A DNA stretch of 64,000 bases from Neofusicoccum parvum (Eukaryota; Ascomycota; Dothideomycetes; Botryosphaeriales; Botryosphaeriaceae): the NCBI GenBank assembly GCA_020912385.1, contig CP087218.1, forward strand, positions 1,364,001 to 1,428,000. Reading direction: 5' to 3'. The number at the start of each line of letters is the position of its first letter. Positions within the stretch are counted from its first letter, which is position 1. The notes below the pieces were generated by a model. That model ran no database searches, was not told the origin of the DNA, and worked only from the letters and a program-made list of their open reading frames with translations. Made by a program: the position numbers and the translations under genes. Shown in pieces: positions 11,412 to 24,061 of this stretch.

Positions 11412-14187
11412 TCACGCCGCCGTCAGCGTCACCGCCACCGCCACCACCACCACTATGATCACCGCGACGCCCAACAAGCTCATCCGCCGGTTCAGCGTGC
11501 GCCACCACACCGCCCTGACGCGCTCCCTCTCCGCCAGCGCCACCCCGCTCGCCTCGTGCGCCTGCGCCTCGACGTCCACGACGCCCCCTGACCCCGTTTC
11601 CACGCGCGGGCCGTCGTCATCGTCGTCGTCGTCGTCGGTTGCGGCATGGCGGCCAGCGTAGCCGCTCACCTCGCGGCCCTTCTCGCTCTCGTCGGCGGTG
11701 CCGGCGGCGCCGGCGGTGCTGAAGCTCTGGCTGCGCTTCTGCGGCACGGGCAGGAAGGCGGCCAGGAACCAGGCGAACGGGACGACGAAGCCGAGGCAGA
11801 ACAGCCACATCTGCCGGTCGGCGGCCGGGCGGTCCGGGTTTTCCTGCACGGAGGCGCCGCTGCTGCTGCCGCCGACGATCCAGCTCGACGGGCGAAAGCA
11901 GCGGAATGTGCTGCTCTGCTCGCGGTGGAGGCGCGGCGTTTCGTTGCTGTCCGGGCCGGTGGGGCCGAACATCCTGAGCGGGCCTTGTTGGTAGCGGCGC
12001 TGCGTGCCGTGCGAGTGGTCCGTTGTGGTTGGGATCTCGCTGATGCTCAGGCGCTGTTGGTTATTGGTGTGGCTGGTGCTGGGTTGGTGTGGCTCGATGC
12101 CGGCGGAGTAGTTGTCGGAATCGTCGGCGTTCTCGTCGGCGTCGTCGTCTTCGGCCGGGGCGGGAGAGGGAGCCCAGTTTTCACTGTAAATGGTGCTATG
12201 GGGGCGGTTGCGTGGGCGGCGGATGCTGGCGACACTGAATTCTGACGAGGCTGGGCTATCGGTCGGTGCGGTGTTGGTGGGCCGAGAGCTACTAGGTGCG
12301 CGGCTGCCATGTGCGTGATGCTTGTCGCTGCTGTGGCTGTGGCTCATAGTGTCGTCCTGTCGCAGAGAGTTGTTTGACGGCTTGGAACGTGTCGAGGGGC
12401 GCGAGGAACCGAAAACACTTGTGTCACCGGTTGAGTAAAATGACCTAAGGTTGTAAGAAGGATGGCAAAGGGAGAAAAAAAAAAAAGCAAAAACTGCTTT
12501 CTACATACCGAGCCCAAGATGGCAGTCCTTTCGCCATATACAGAACAGTCGCGTTACTTCCTCTTGTCGATGGCCTTGATGTGGACCCTGAACCCCTCAT
12601 ATCGCCACTCTCGCGTCCCATCATGAGGTTGAAAAAACTCGTCGAATCCACCGATTGCCACGGATTCCTGATCGGCGGGATTTCAGACCTTGCTACAGCA
12701 GCGGTGGAAGATTCTTCGCCTATGTCCTGGGTGTGGGGTCTGGATGGGGGCAAGCTACCGTCAAAGTGCATGCTTGGGAGAGAGACAAGAGATGCATTTC
12801 CGGGGTTCTGAACACTGGACTCTGTCGGCGGAACGCTGTGTGAACCCGAAGGAATCGTAGGCAAGCGCTGGATCGGCTCCGCTTGTGTCGATGTGGACGG
12901 AACTTGCGGGGACCATTGTTGGCGCTCGTTTGGCCTAGCAGCTCTTTTCGGGAAATTGAGAGGCGCCGGCTCGTTGTCCTCACCGGTAGTGCATGACATC
13001 CCAGATACGCTTCGAACTTCTGGAAACTGGAAATCAGGATTCGCAGTTGCGTGGTATGCTTTTTGCGCGGCTGATGGTCGATGTGAAGACGGTTGGTCGC
13101 TCAAGAGCTTGTCGCTGGAACCAAAGTCCGAGATTTTCCCTGAATAAGTATCGGACGCTGATAAGGGACGTGAGGCTGACGCATTTTCCAAAAATGGCGA
13201 CAAAGGGTTACCGAAAGTCGAAACAGGCCGTTTATCTTTGGAAACGCCGGGACTGCGGGGGCCGAAAAGAGGCGTGCGCGGCGTGGAAATACCGAAGGGA
13301 GAAGGGGTCCGTGTGTTAATTGAGGTGGGGCGCGTAGAAGCAGACATAGGAGGGTGGATGGTCCAATTACTACCCGTAGATTTGCGATCTTCATGGCAGC
13401 GGGTAGAGAGCGTCTCCGATGACGCAGACGACCGCACTGATGTTGTTGACGGAAATTCCTCGGACGGCTGGATGGACCGGATCGTGGAGCGCATCATGGA
13501 GTTGCGCGAGTTGACGGACCCGTAGAGGTCACTGGACAGCCGTGGGTTGAGGGTGAGGATTGAGTCTTCATCGTCGGTGGCCGACTGCGTCGTGACGGTG
13601 GCGGTGGATCGTCTCTTCTCATCTGCCGACAACCGCGCCGGGACGAGGTTGCTGAAGAAGTCGGGGGCATCTGAAGTACCAACGGACGGCTCGCGGGTCA
13701 ATCCAGGTTCGGCGGGAGTCTCCTCGGACGGAATGACAAAACTCGGGGAGGTGGGGCTGGGAAGTAGGATTTGCGAGGGATGGAGAGGGAAGGGCGATTT
13801 AAAATAGGTCGCCGACGGCGTGCCACGCGCCTGTCTTTCCACAGGCGCAACCGCATCCTGCTCCCGCTGCGCTGCGCGCTGGGCCTCTCTCTCCATTTCC
13901 ATCCTCAGCAAGGGGGGAACGGGCTGCACGTCGCGGTCAGGAGACGGGGAACGCTCATTGCGCTCGGAAGGCGACAGCTCTCTTAACGGCTGTCTCTTGG
14001 GAGTCAGGACGGAATTAGAGCGGCCGCGCGAGTCCCTGGATTTCCTCTTCCAGCGGTTCTCCTGACTGTGCGGGGTTTGCGGGACGTCAGACTGCGCGCG
14101 GTGGTGCCGAGTCGGCGAGTCATTCTCGCTCGAGCGTTTTGGGGGGTGGGTCCGGGCCTTCTGCAGCCTGTTGCGGGCGGGAGCCAT
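11412..14187 (-). CDS. Serine-rich fungal membrane protein, two exons
   Basis: Two long open frames belong to one gene. Exon 1 (14187-12509) ends after GLPSWAR, and a 64-nt intron (12445-12508) with GTATGT donor and TTAG acceptor leads into exon 2 (12444-11412). The exons sum to 2712 nt, exactly 904 codons, and the join reads GLPSWARSFYSTGDTS with no stop. The 903-residue product is Ser/Pro/Thr-rich and mostly disordered. It has two hydrophobic helices near the C-terminus, one beginning WLFCLGFVVPFAWFL and the other LLGVAVIIVVVVAVAV, separated by a polar loop with a run of eight Asp. It resembles conserved 'serine-rich' proteins of filamentous fungi without known function. An internal ATG at 12347 could be mistaken for a separate gene. 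Confidence 0.8.
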
Positions 14188-15845
14188 GGAGAGGAGCGAT
14201 TAGACGTTAAGCGGTACGGTGATGCAAAGAGCTTTTGTGTGGCGCGCATCGAGCTAGAGGCACCGGCGGGGCGAAGGGGTATCAAACGGAAACAGAAAAC
14301 ATTAGCCGCGAGACTGGCTGGCGGCAGGTGGGGAGGCAAGCAGGGGCAGTGGGACGGCCGTCCGGGCAGGACGAGAGCACTATATGCAAGTAAGTAGCGA
14401 TGCGCAGGCAGGGAAGATGGCGCAAAGGCATGATTAACGGCACGCGCGGGCGCGCTCTCCACCAGTACAACGTGTTCGGGGCCCGACGATTCAGGGCCTT
14501 GGCGGGATGCCGTCAGCGCTGGGGCGTGACAGCGGGAGCGGCGTTGCTGCAGGTACGGGAATGCTAGTGCAACGGTGCCGGCCAGGCTGCGTGCAGGGCG
14601 CCGCGGTCCTGGCAATCTGCGCGACGAAGGCTGAAGACGCGCCAGAGTGAGGCGCGCCTGCGCGAAGCTGGGCGCCGCGAGCGGATTGGCGCTGGAGCGC
14701 CGGGCCTGGCGGCTGCGCAGGCGCGCGAAGGGGGAAACCCGGCAGCGCCGGGGCACGGCCATGCTGAAGGGCCCGCGCGCGCGATGGTGTCGAGGAAGCG
14801 GCCGCGAGTTTCTGAGCAGGCTGCCCGGCGGCCGGCGCCCGGCACTCGCACCTCGCACCTCGCACCTCGTGCTCGCTTGCGCCGCCAGGCCGCCGGCCTT
14901 GGCGCAGATCGCAGCGATCTAAACGGGCCCCGGGGCCCTTATCCAGACCTCCGCCGTCCGCTGCAGCAGCGAGGGCAGGTTGCAGAGCGCGCCGCCGCGC
15001 CATGCGGCTGTGTGTTTGCCCTGGCTCCTCAGCTCGGATCGACCTCCTGCATGTTCACCGACACCTCGCGCGCCCCCCACCGGTACGACTGTTTTGGATC
15101 CGCCGGGAAGGTCCCGTCTCCATCCTGCACGAGCCATGTCTTGCTGGCACTGTGGCCCGCGCGCTCGCCTTGCGGACGCTGCTGGCGCCCATCTCATTTC
15201 GTGGCCAACGCCGCGAGCGAGCCCACTCCAGGTCGCTCGGGCTCCAGCTCATCCCAGATCTGGTTCGCCCGCGCGCGCGTGCACCCGCTGGAGAACCTGG
15301 CGATCTTTCCAAGCCGGCGGCGAAGGCCCGATACGTCTGCCGCAGGGCCGCTCGGTGGCAGAGCTCACCACCTCGCGCCCTCCACTGTGCTCGTGCGCGA
15401 TGTCGTGGGTCTCAACTACTGCCAGAGCGCAGGAGCCTGAGGCTGCCGCTGCGCCTGGACCCGGCGCGTAGCGCTGAGAGCAGCAGCGGCTCAAATGAAG
15501 GACTTGCCGACGCTTTCGTCAGGCGACGCATGCCCTCCACAGTCTGCCGCCTCCCCGACCAGCACGCTGTGGCCAGACTCGCTGATCTCAGCGACTTTGG
15601 TGCCGGAAATAGCGCGTCTACGCGCGCGCGTATTACTCTGGGTACTGTCGTTTGTTGCGCTCGGCCGGGCCATGCTTGCCCGTTGCCGAGTGCTGGCCTC
15701 CTCGCCCGTCCCTGAGCGGTTAAGCTTTTCCTTCCTCATCTCTTTTCGAACTCACTTCCATGCCTAGTCACAACACTAACACCTTCGAATCTCGCGCGAA
15801 CCCGTCTAGACCAACAATCTCACGGCTCGTCGCGGCTCGTGCCAG
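14188..15845. other. GC-rich upstream region of the serine-rich protein gene
   Basis: This region has many overlapping GC-rich frames on both strands, rich in Ala and Arg, with no recognisable domain; they look like composition artefacts. The left edge is the promoter and 5' UTR of the serine-rich protein gene. Confidence 0.45.
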
Positions 15846-16175
15846 ATGGCGACTCCGGCAGAGCAGCATATGATGGCCTTTTATGATCGAAATCTCCGAG
15901 TAAGCCGCTCAGCCCTGTCGGGAGTACGTGTGCAGCACATCAGTCCGGCGAGTGCGGAATGTGCCACTGATGTCAGAGAGGGGGGAAATGGCCGAGTCCA
16001 GATTGCAACCGTGATCACGAGCCCACTGTTCGTGGTGTTGCTGTCGAGAGTTTCATTCATTTCTTTTCTCGCTCTTCCCCAGCAACAAGGTTTTCGGCAG
16101 TCAGGTCTCTCCGAGTCAGGTCCGCATCACACCAGGACAGAGAAAGCTTCTCTAACGCACAGGCTACGGATTTGA
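15846..16175 (+). CDS. Possible small ORF, perhaps spliced; unknown
   Basis: An ATG at 15846 in a C/A-rich, 5'-UTR-like context opens a short frame starting MATPAEQHMMAFYDRNLR. A GTAAGC donor follows at 15900, and a strong pyrimidine tract with a CCCCAG acceptor ends at 16082. The 183-nt interval is a multiple of three and stays open, so both spliced (48 aa) and unspliced (109 aa) versions reach the stop at 16175. No homology is recognised. It could equally be a chance frame in a gene desert. Confidence 0.22.
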   Translation: MATPAEQHMMAFYDRNLRVSRSALSGVRVQHISPASAECATDVREGGNGRVQIATVITSPLFVVLLSRVSFISFLALPQQQGFRQSGLSESGPHHTRTEKASLTHRLRI

Positions 16176-18305
16176 CGACTCCCGGGGGTGCCAGTCTCTA
16201 ATGTGTTGCCAGTCTTCGCACCAGATGTTCGACGGTCCAAGATTACAGCCTCTCCAACTACGGATGATGGAAGGGTATGGTATTGTCTTGAAGGGTCTGC
16301 GGTCTAAGGAGGATTCATCAAACTGAACTTTTTACCTGTTAAGCTTATCTCAAATTTTACAGTACGGTTCATTCTGTCCTTGCCATCAACCTGGATGTGG
16401 AGCGAAACCTGTTTCCGATTCCCTGTGTCTTCCAAATCAGCACGGCCATCCCCATTTCTGCGAAACATTCTCCGTAAAGACGAGAACTCACCAAGATTCT
16501 TTCCGTTCTCGACTACCCCGCGTGACAGAGATAACATGGAAGATGGTGTCAAATATTGCCTGCAACAATTAAACCCATGTGGACAAAAGCTCAAAGCAGG
16601 GACACAACAGTTTACAGTCAGTCAACACTACAGAGGGGCCTTGTAGCTCAAGGCTAGCATGAGGAGCATAGGTCATTTCAACGAGACGGATTGGGTTCGA
16701 ATCTTGCGTAAACGTGGGCAGCTGCAAAATTCACTCACATCATACGCCCAAACCTATCCGGATGACCGTTTTCATCCCCCGGGCCGGTTGGTGATGTCGA
16801 AAACATTTCCGCACTGGCTACCAGCGTCAGAACCCCTCTGTACGTCAAGCAAACAGCCACCGATGCGAAGGCAAGAAACTCACGACCAAGACACGCGCAC
16901 AAAGAACATCACTTCACGAGGACAGCTAATTACATAACAATTTTTCGTATCACAGCTACTACCCCTGCTACACCTATGCTCGGGCACCAAAGTGTCAAGC
17001 CGAAGAGTATAGCCAAACTTCAGAAACTATCATAACTGCTGAGTGTTGAGCCGAGTATAAAGGTCTGTCCAACCAGTCGATTTTTAAAAGGAGGGTTAGC
17101 GGTGCGTCTTTTATTCGCTATATCTTAACAAATTGACTACACATCAAAAGTGTTCTTTAAAAGTAAAGGCTAAATAGCGGCAGCACTGCTGCGTGATTCC
17201 GAGCTGTGAATGTTGTACTGAGTTTCTTGAGCGAATCGGCGAACTCCTCCTGGGCCTGAGGACGTCCGGCATGCCCACTGGGACAGCCACACATTCCTGT
17301 AATGGCTTGCCGGACATTACTGTGAAGCGGGAGACTCCGTTTAAAATGTCTCACGTATCTCTTGGCGGGCCCCTTGCCGCCGGTCTGCTGATACTCTTCC
17401 AATAGCAGCGGCAGATGAGCCAATCAAGAATTTCGCCTTCGCGCTACTCCTCAATGCTCTGTTTTGGCTGTCTCTCTAGACGTTTCAAAAAAAAAAAAAG
17501 GTAGGAAAAAGCCGCCGGAGAAAAGACCTGTGTGGAAGGATGTCGTCTGCTCTACCCTCACTTAACCGTAGAGTACAAGGAGGACTCTTCTTGTGGAAAC
17601 GCAATAAGGAAAGGCAGAAAACAGACAGTCTCTTCAGCTTTATTATGCAGACACAACCGACACACCCTTCGCCGATCGTCATATCAAACTGCATGTTGGT
17701 CAGTCATGGACTCAAGCGGATATGGACCTGGTACGCCACTGCGGGATTCCGGTCTCCGGAGAGTGGTCTGAGGTTCTACTTGAATCATGAACGAGCCTGA
17801 CGGACGGACGGACGATCTCGATGCGGTTTATTTGCTCGAGACCGTGCTCTTCGTGGTAAACATAGCCTCCGGTACATGCCGTAGAGAATCACTGCCGTCT
17901 TCGAGCTTTGCCGTAGGTGGGCGGCCCGGCCCGACAGCCGCAGTTTCCCTTCGTGGCGAAATCTGCCGGCCAATACTCATGCAGCTCCACTGCCTCCTCA
18001 TCTTCTTTTACATTTGCTATGTGCGGAACGGGCCGAGCGAGACATTATGACCAACTCGCTTCCTCTTCGTCATTCCGCCTCAACAACCAAATGCACCGTG
18101 AGAAAGTCGAGGCCCAAATCCGCGGCGATATTACCGAAACCACAGAAATACAACAAGTCGGATTATATGCGCATCGTTTTAATCCGAGGGCGGTGAGCAC
18201 GAAATTCAAAATCGTAAAGCATCGTTCCTCTATGGGTATGACAGTAAAGATAAATCTCGGAGCTCTCTCCGCACACATCTACCCTCTCTCTATACACAAC
18301 CTTTT
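16176..18305. other. Gene-poor intergenic region
   Basis: No supported gene was found over 2.1 kb. A degraded tRNA-like stretch occurs near 16640-16715, and a 13-nt poly-A run lies near 17488-17500. The right edge contains the 3' UTR of the dehydrogenase gene. Confidence 0.45.
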
Positions 18306-20078
18306 CTACAACCTCGCCTTGACTTTCTCCCACAAAGCCGGTTTCGCCAGGTTCGCCGGACCGTCGTACAGGTCGCGCTCGACGGCACGCGCGTTGATCT
18401 GCAAACACCGGTCAGCTAGGTAGAACACGAACACCCCACACGATGATCACTTACGTGCTGCATTCCCAAGTCCTCCACCCTCTCCACACCCAATAATCTC
18501 ATGGCCGTCTCGGTCTCGGCCTTTAGGACTGTCCCCACCCGTCAGCTATACGAACTAAACGAACACTCCCCTTTCGGGAGAAGACTCGGCAAAAAGGGGG
18601 GGGGACAGGGGGGGAACTCACTCTCCAGCATGCGCGCCACACCCTCCTTCCCACCGGCGCCCAGGCCGAACAACGCCGCGCGCCCCACGCCGACCGCCTT
18701 CGCGCCCAGACACAGCGCCTTGACGACGTCCGTGCCTCTCTTGATGCCGCCGTCCACCCACACCTCGATGCGATCGAACACCTCCGGGCAGTACTTCCTG
18801 ATCTCGAGCAGGGTGTGGACGGCGGGCGGCGCCGTGTCCATGGCGCGGCCGCCGTGGTTGGACAGGATGATGGCGCGGACCTGCGGCGCGTAGAGTGACG
18901 CCAGGTACGCGTCCTCGTGCGTCTGCACGCCCTTGAGCACTATGGGCAGCTGGGTGTGCTTGGCGAGCCACGGCAGGGTCGTCTTCCACGTCAGGTCGGG
19001 CGCCGTGCCCAGGAACAAGGACTTGCCGATGCCGCCGCTCTCCTCCTTCTTGGGGGCGGCGGCGGCACCGGCCTGAACGGACGAGCGGACGGGCAGGTTG
19101 GAGCCGACGTTCTTGCTGCGCTCGTCGTGCTCGCGCTTGCCTGGCACGGGCGCGTCGAGCGTGAGGCACACGAACTTGTACTGCGGCAGCTTGGCGATGC
19201 GCTGCAGCATGGCCTCGCTCTTCTTGCGCTCCGTCTGCACGTACAGCTGCCACCCGAACATCTGGTCCGGCGCCGCGTCCTTGACGATCTGCTCCGGCGT
19301 CATCGACGCGTTGTTCGACACGACCTGCAGCGCGCCGAACTGCGCGCACGCCTGCGCGATGCCCCACTCGCCGTCCGGGTGCGCCAGGCGCGCCATGGCG
19401 GCCGGCGACACGTAGATGGGCAGGTTGACCTTGTGGCCCAGCAGCGAGGTCGACGTGTCGCAGTTGGTGCAGTCGACGAAGACGCGCGGCCGCAGCAGGA
19501 TCTGGCGGTAGACGGTGTTGTTGAACGCCTTGGACGCCAGGTCGTCGCTGGCCGAGTAGTAGTACGCCCAGCCCTTCGCGCTGATCTGCTTCGTCGCCGC
19601 CGCCTCGATGTCGTCCAGGTTCAACAGCGACTCCAGGTCCGGCGGGCCCTCGGGCTCCGTCGTTGCCGGATCGCCGCCCACCGCCGCTGCCTTTGCCTCT
19701 TGTTGTTGCACTGCCGGCGCCTTCTCCGCGGCGGGCAGTGTGGACTCGTCGAACTTGCCTAGCTTGGCTTCTGCGGGCAGAGTCTCCTCGAGGATGCCCG
19801 GAGGGTGGATGGGGTCGTATTCTTCGGTTGCGTCGGTGCCGGCCAGTTGCAGGATGATTTTCGAGCCGCCCGGGTGCTCGTTCAGGAAGGATGTGACGTC
19901 GTAGACATGGCCGTATAGGACCACCCAGCAGCTCTCGGAAGTGTTATGCTTGGACACTGTTGGTGTTGAGCGGTGGCGTTAGCTTTGGCAATGTTCGGGG
20001 TTCTATGACACGAGGCGAGACGGTGGTGAGGTGACAGCACACAGACGTACCCTCATCGTGGCTGAAGACCTTCGCCAT
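18306..20078 (-). CDS. CYB2: Flavocytochrome b2-type FMN-dependent alpha-hydroxy acid (L-lactate) dehydrogenase
   Basis: Four exons (20078-20051, 19956-18622, 18528-18455, 18398-18306) total 1530 nt, 509 residues. Residues 1-80 form a cytochrome b5 domain with heme ligands His37 (HPGG) and about His60 (DPIHPP). The rest is the FMN barrel of the glycolate oxidase/lactate dehydrogenase family: [23 protein letters not shown], and the catalytic SNHGGR with His near 377 and Arg near 380. The C-terminus [12 protein letters not shown] is typical. It would oxidise L-lactate or a similar 2-hydroxy acid and pass electrons to cytochrome c. It starts directly at the b5 domain, without the long mitochondrial presequence of yeast Cyb2, so it may act in the cytosol or use another hydroxy acid. 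Confidence 0.92.
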
Positions 20079-20582
20079 GACTGCGGTCTCTACTTCTACT
20101 GTACAATTGGTGGCGAGGGAGCGGGCAATGGAGGATTGAAAAGACGTGGACGCAACACGCAAGCAATGCTCGAGGAGTTAAGGTGGAAACAAGGTACAGA
20201 GGAGAGGCGGAGGCTCGGGGTGGTGGGCCGGGGAAGATGACTCGGGCGTGGACGACAAAGCCATTGCGTCGATTGGAGGATGGGCGCAGATCGGCTACTC
20301 TGGAGCAGGAGTGGGATATAGCTTCCGGCTGGCGGCCGTTCTCGCCGCACCACTTCCGAGAGCCAGCTTCACCCCACGGTGACTGACGTCGGCGTTTGAA
20401 ATCCGAACCGCGCGACTTGCGCAACCTCGTTTGCGGGGAAGCTCGGCTCGAGCTGCCCGCCGCCCGACGCAATCCTCCAACTTTTTCCGTCCACACACCC
20501 CCCGCCGCCGCACAACCGCCCGCCCTGCATCATCGCCGCCACTCTTCACACCGGCCTGATCGCCGCCGGACCTGCAGCGAAC
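20079..20582. promoter_or_regulatory. Divergent promoter, dehydrogenase / YwbE-like gene
   Basis: This is a 504-bp head-to-head spacer. It contains pyrimidine-rich tracts on the right side just before the ATG at 20583, as is common in fungal 5' leaders. No specific site was assigned. Confidence 0.5.
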
Positions 20583-21224
20583 ATGATGCAACGGCCTCGC
20601 AACCGCCAGGGCCGTCCGCCCCAGCAGCCCGCCGACAGAGGCAGAGGCCGCGGCGCCAGAGGACGAGGCGGCTCCGGGAGAGGTGGCCGCCACGACAGCC
20701 ACGCGCCCTCCAACGTGCCGACCACCCACCAGGTCGTCTCTGGCGCCCACGTCTCCATCGTCCTGAAGGTCGACCAGCCGACCGGTCGGCAAGTGCAGGG
20801 AACCGTCGCCGATGTGCTGACCAGCGGCAACCACCCGCACGGCATCAAGGTGCGCCTCGTCGACGGCCGCGTTGGACGCGTGCAGCGCATGGCCACCGAG
20901 GACGAGGCAAGAGCCGGCTCTGAGGGCTTGAGTAATCTGGGACGGAACGGAGAGCCCGACGCCGGCGCGCACCAGGGAGTAAGGACCACCCGCCCGTCAA
21001 ATTCGAGGTTCGACATCAGGTATCGCGACGTGAGAGAAGAGGAAGAGATGGAAGGGCCTCCTGCAGGCTATAGTCTGGGCGATCTTCTGCCTCCAGGCCA
21101 TCCATTACTGGAGCAGGAAAGACCGCTCGAAACTGCCAGCCCTCAGGCCGTGTGCCCGGTGTGCAATGAGTTCGAGGGCGATGAGGCCGCCGTTGCACAT
21201 CATGTCAATTCACATTTTGACTGA
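20583..21224 (+). CDS. YwbE-like (DUF2196) protein with C-terminal zinc finger
   Basis: A single exon gives 213 residues. An RGG-rich N-terminus (about residues 5-40) precedes a YwbE/DUF2196 domain at about 50-105, with the hallmark VSIVLKVDQPTG, VADVLTSGNHPHGIKVRL and GRVGRV. That domain is a short, mostly bacterial family of unknown function. The C-terminus has a zinc-finger-like CPVCNEFEGD...HHVNSHF (C2H2, UBZ-like) at about 190-213. RGG and zinc-finger parts suggest nucleic-acid or ubiquitin binding, which is inference. It is divergent from the dehydrogenase and convergent with the TTC36-like gene, 70 bp away. Confidence 0.87.
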   Translation: MMQRPRNRQGRPPQQPADRGRGRGARGRGGSGRGGRHDSHAPSNVPTTHQVVSGAHVSIVLKVDQPTGRQVQGTVADVLTSGNHPHGIKVRLVDGRVGRVQRMATEDEARAGSEGLSNLGRNGEPDAGAHQGVRTTRPSNSRFDIRYRDVREEEEMEGPPAGYSLGDLLPPGHPLLEQERPLETASPQAVCPVCNEFEGDEAAVAHHVNSHFD

Positions 21225-21294
21225 AGAAGGGGGTCTCAAAGAAGAGTGTCAATTCTCATGGCAGGAGCCTTTGCGAAGAACAGAGCTATCCCTC

Positions 21295-22092
21295 TCATAC
21301 GCCGATGCCACCCCCGACGTCTATCCTTGGTGCCTCGCCCATTTCCTCCCTCATCGCTTGCTTCACAATGGCGCCGCACATCTTCGCGTATGGATTCGTC
21401 CTGACTGCCATTTCTTTGGCCATTTTGTCTCCATACCTGCCTCCGAGGAAGAATTCTCGGCTCGCCATTTCCTCCAAACTATCCTTGTCTTTCCCTTTGA
21501 CCTCCTTTGGTCCGCTCTCCAATTCTGCTTCGCCTGCAGCCTTGGCTGCCTTTAGGAGCAGGTATCCTCGATGTGTGTGCGCCGTCGCTAATAACCGAGC
21601 CTGGAGCTGCGATAGTGGATCCTGTGGCGACGCTGGCGATGCGAGTTGGATCGCTCTTGCCAGGTCTGAGAAGAGCATCTCCGTTGTGTTGGTGTTCTCG
21701 GGCCCAAACATCCTCTCCTCGTCCTCGATCCTCAACCGCATTGCCTGCGCTCGGTTTGTGTAGGCGGAAGCGTAGGAAGGGTGCAGCTCTATCAGCTCAC
21801 CGAGCGCTTTTATCGTGGCATTGGCGTCCTCGAGCGACGGTTTTTGAGTGTTGAGCGGGAGGATCGCGGCGCGTTCGGCGGCTTGCAGAGACGGGAGAAG
21901 CGAGTCGGAGATGTGCGGTAGGCTTTGTGGTGCTTGCGGTATTATCTTGACCGAGGCGGAGGGAGAGGATTCAGGGTCGAAGAGAGCAGAGAGGACTTTT
22001 GCGTCATTTGACGAGAGGGCTGCCGTCGATGCGACCATTCTGGGCAGTATGCCTGAGGAAAATTGGTATGTGGGAGGTGAAGGTAGGCGCAC
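21295..22092 (-). CDS. TTC36-like tetratricopeptide protein
   Basis: The gene is a single exon of 265 residues from the upstream ATG at 22092. The ATG at 22038 (MVASTAALSSNDAKVL) is a likely alternative start because conserved sequence begins there. TPR-like helices run from about residue 85 (IKALGELIELHPSYASAYTNRAQAMRL) to 190. The C-terminal NPYAKMCGAIVKQAM is characteristic of the TTC36 family, small cytosolic TPR adaptors. In mammals TTC36 binds 4-hydroxyphenylpyruvate dioxygenase and keeps it from being ubiquitinated and degraded. Here the gene is head to head with the HPPD gene, which supports the same partnership (inference). Confidence 0.87.
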   Translation of the reverse strand: MRLPSPPTYQFSSGILPRMVASTAALSSNDAKVLSALFDPESSPSASVKIIPQAPQSLPHISDSLLPSLQAAERAAILPLNTQKPSLEDANATIKALGELIELHPSYASAYTNRAQAMRLRIEDEERMFGPENTNTTEMLFSDLARAIQLASPASPQDPLSQLQARLLATAHTHRGYLLLKAAKAAGEAELESGPKEVKGKDKDSLEEMASREFFLGGRYGDKMAKEMAVRTNPYAKMCGAIVKQAMREEMGEAPRIDVGGGIGV

Positions 22093-22728
22093 GGGTTAAT
22101 GTGGGAGACAGCTCAATCAACGACGCAGCTTAATATTTTGGCGATAGCAGAGTACCTACCAATCGACCCCCACCGGCACACCGTCCCTTTTTACATCCGC
22201 GCACCCCGCACATGCGGCTTGTTGAACCGCATCTACGCAAGTTCCTTGATTAGCGATCCGTGGCAAGCCTATTCGCAGTGGTCTTTGTTCAGGTGGTTCC
22301 AGTTGGCCCGCCGCAAGCCGAGCGCCACAGCGGGCTTGGCACGAGTCTCCTGGGATATCCGTGCCTCGTCGCCCGCCCTCCTGCAAAATCCGCGTCTTCC
22401 CGCGATACCCAAGCTTCCAGACCTCCCTAATCTGAGAGGGCCTTGCAGCGGCACCCGTCGGTCTACCACGGTCCTTGCGTTGCTGACCGGTACGTCAGCG
22501 AACGGAAGTGAGGGGATTAGCAAACGGCTGCGGCGTTGTCTAGGTATTTGAACATCGAAGTGGAGCACTGAGAGCTTTTTCTTCTTTCGCTCAACCATCG
22601 CTGGTGGCTCAGGTATATAGTAATTGCACAGAGCCTCTTTTCCCTGCTGTCCACCACCGTTTCTTTCAGCAGTCCTCCCTGCAGCTTTTCCTACATCTTC
22701 TCTCCCTTCAAAACTACGTTACACAAAC
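22093..22728. promoter_or_regulatory. Divergent promoter, TTC36-like / HPPD
   Basis: This 636-bp region separates two start codons facing away from each other. A TATATA element lies on the HPPD side at 22614-22620, and a CCAAT motif near 22158. Shared regulation by tyrosine or phenylalanine supply is an inference from geometry and known biology. Confidence 0.6.
22614..22620 (+). promoter_or_regulatory. TATA box of HPPD
   Basis: TATATAG lies about 110-115 bp upstream of the HPPD ATG at 22729. Confidence 0.45.

Positions 22729-24061
<1,333 letters not shown>

Noticed and set aside
14784..15715. Several overlapping 160-240-codon GC-rich frames
   Set aside because: Frames overlap on both strands with Arg/Ala/Pro-biased content and no recognisable domain, as expected by chance at high GC.
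16640..16716. tRNA-like stretch with TAGCTCA and GGGTTCGAATC boxes
   Set aside because: A- and B-box-like motifs are present, but the acceptor strands do not pair and the T-stem has only weak pairs and a mismatch. It is at most a decayed tRNA.
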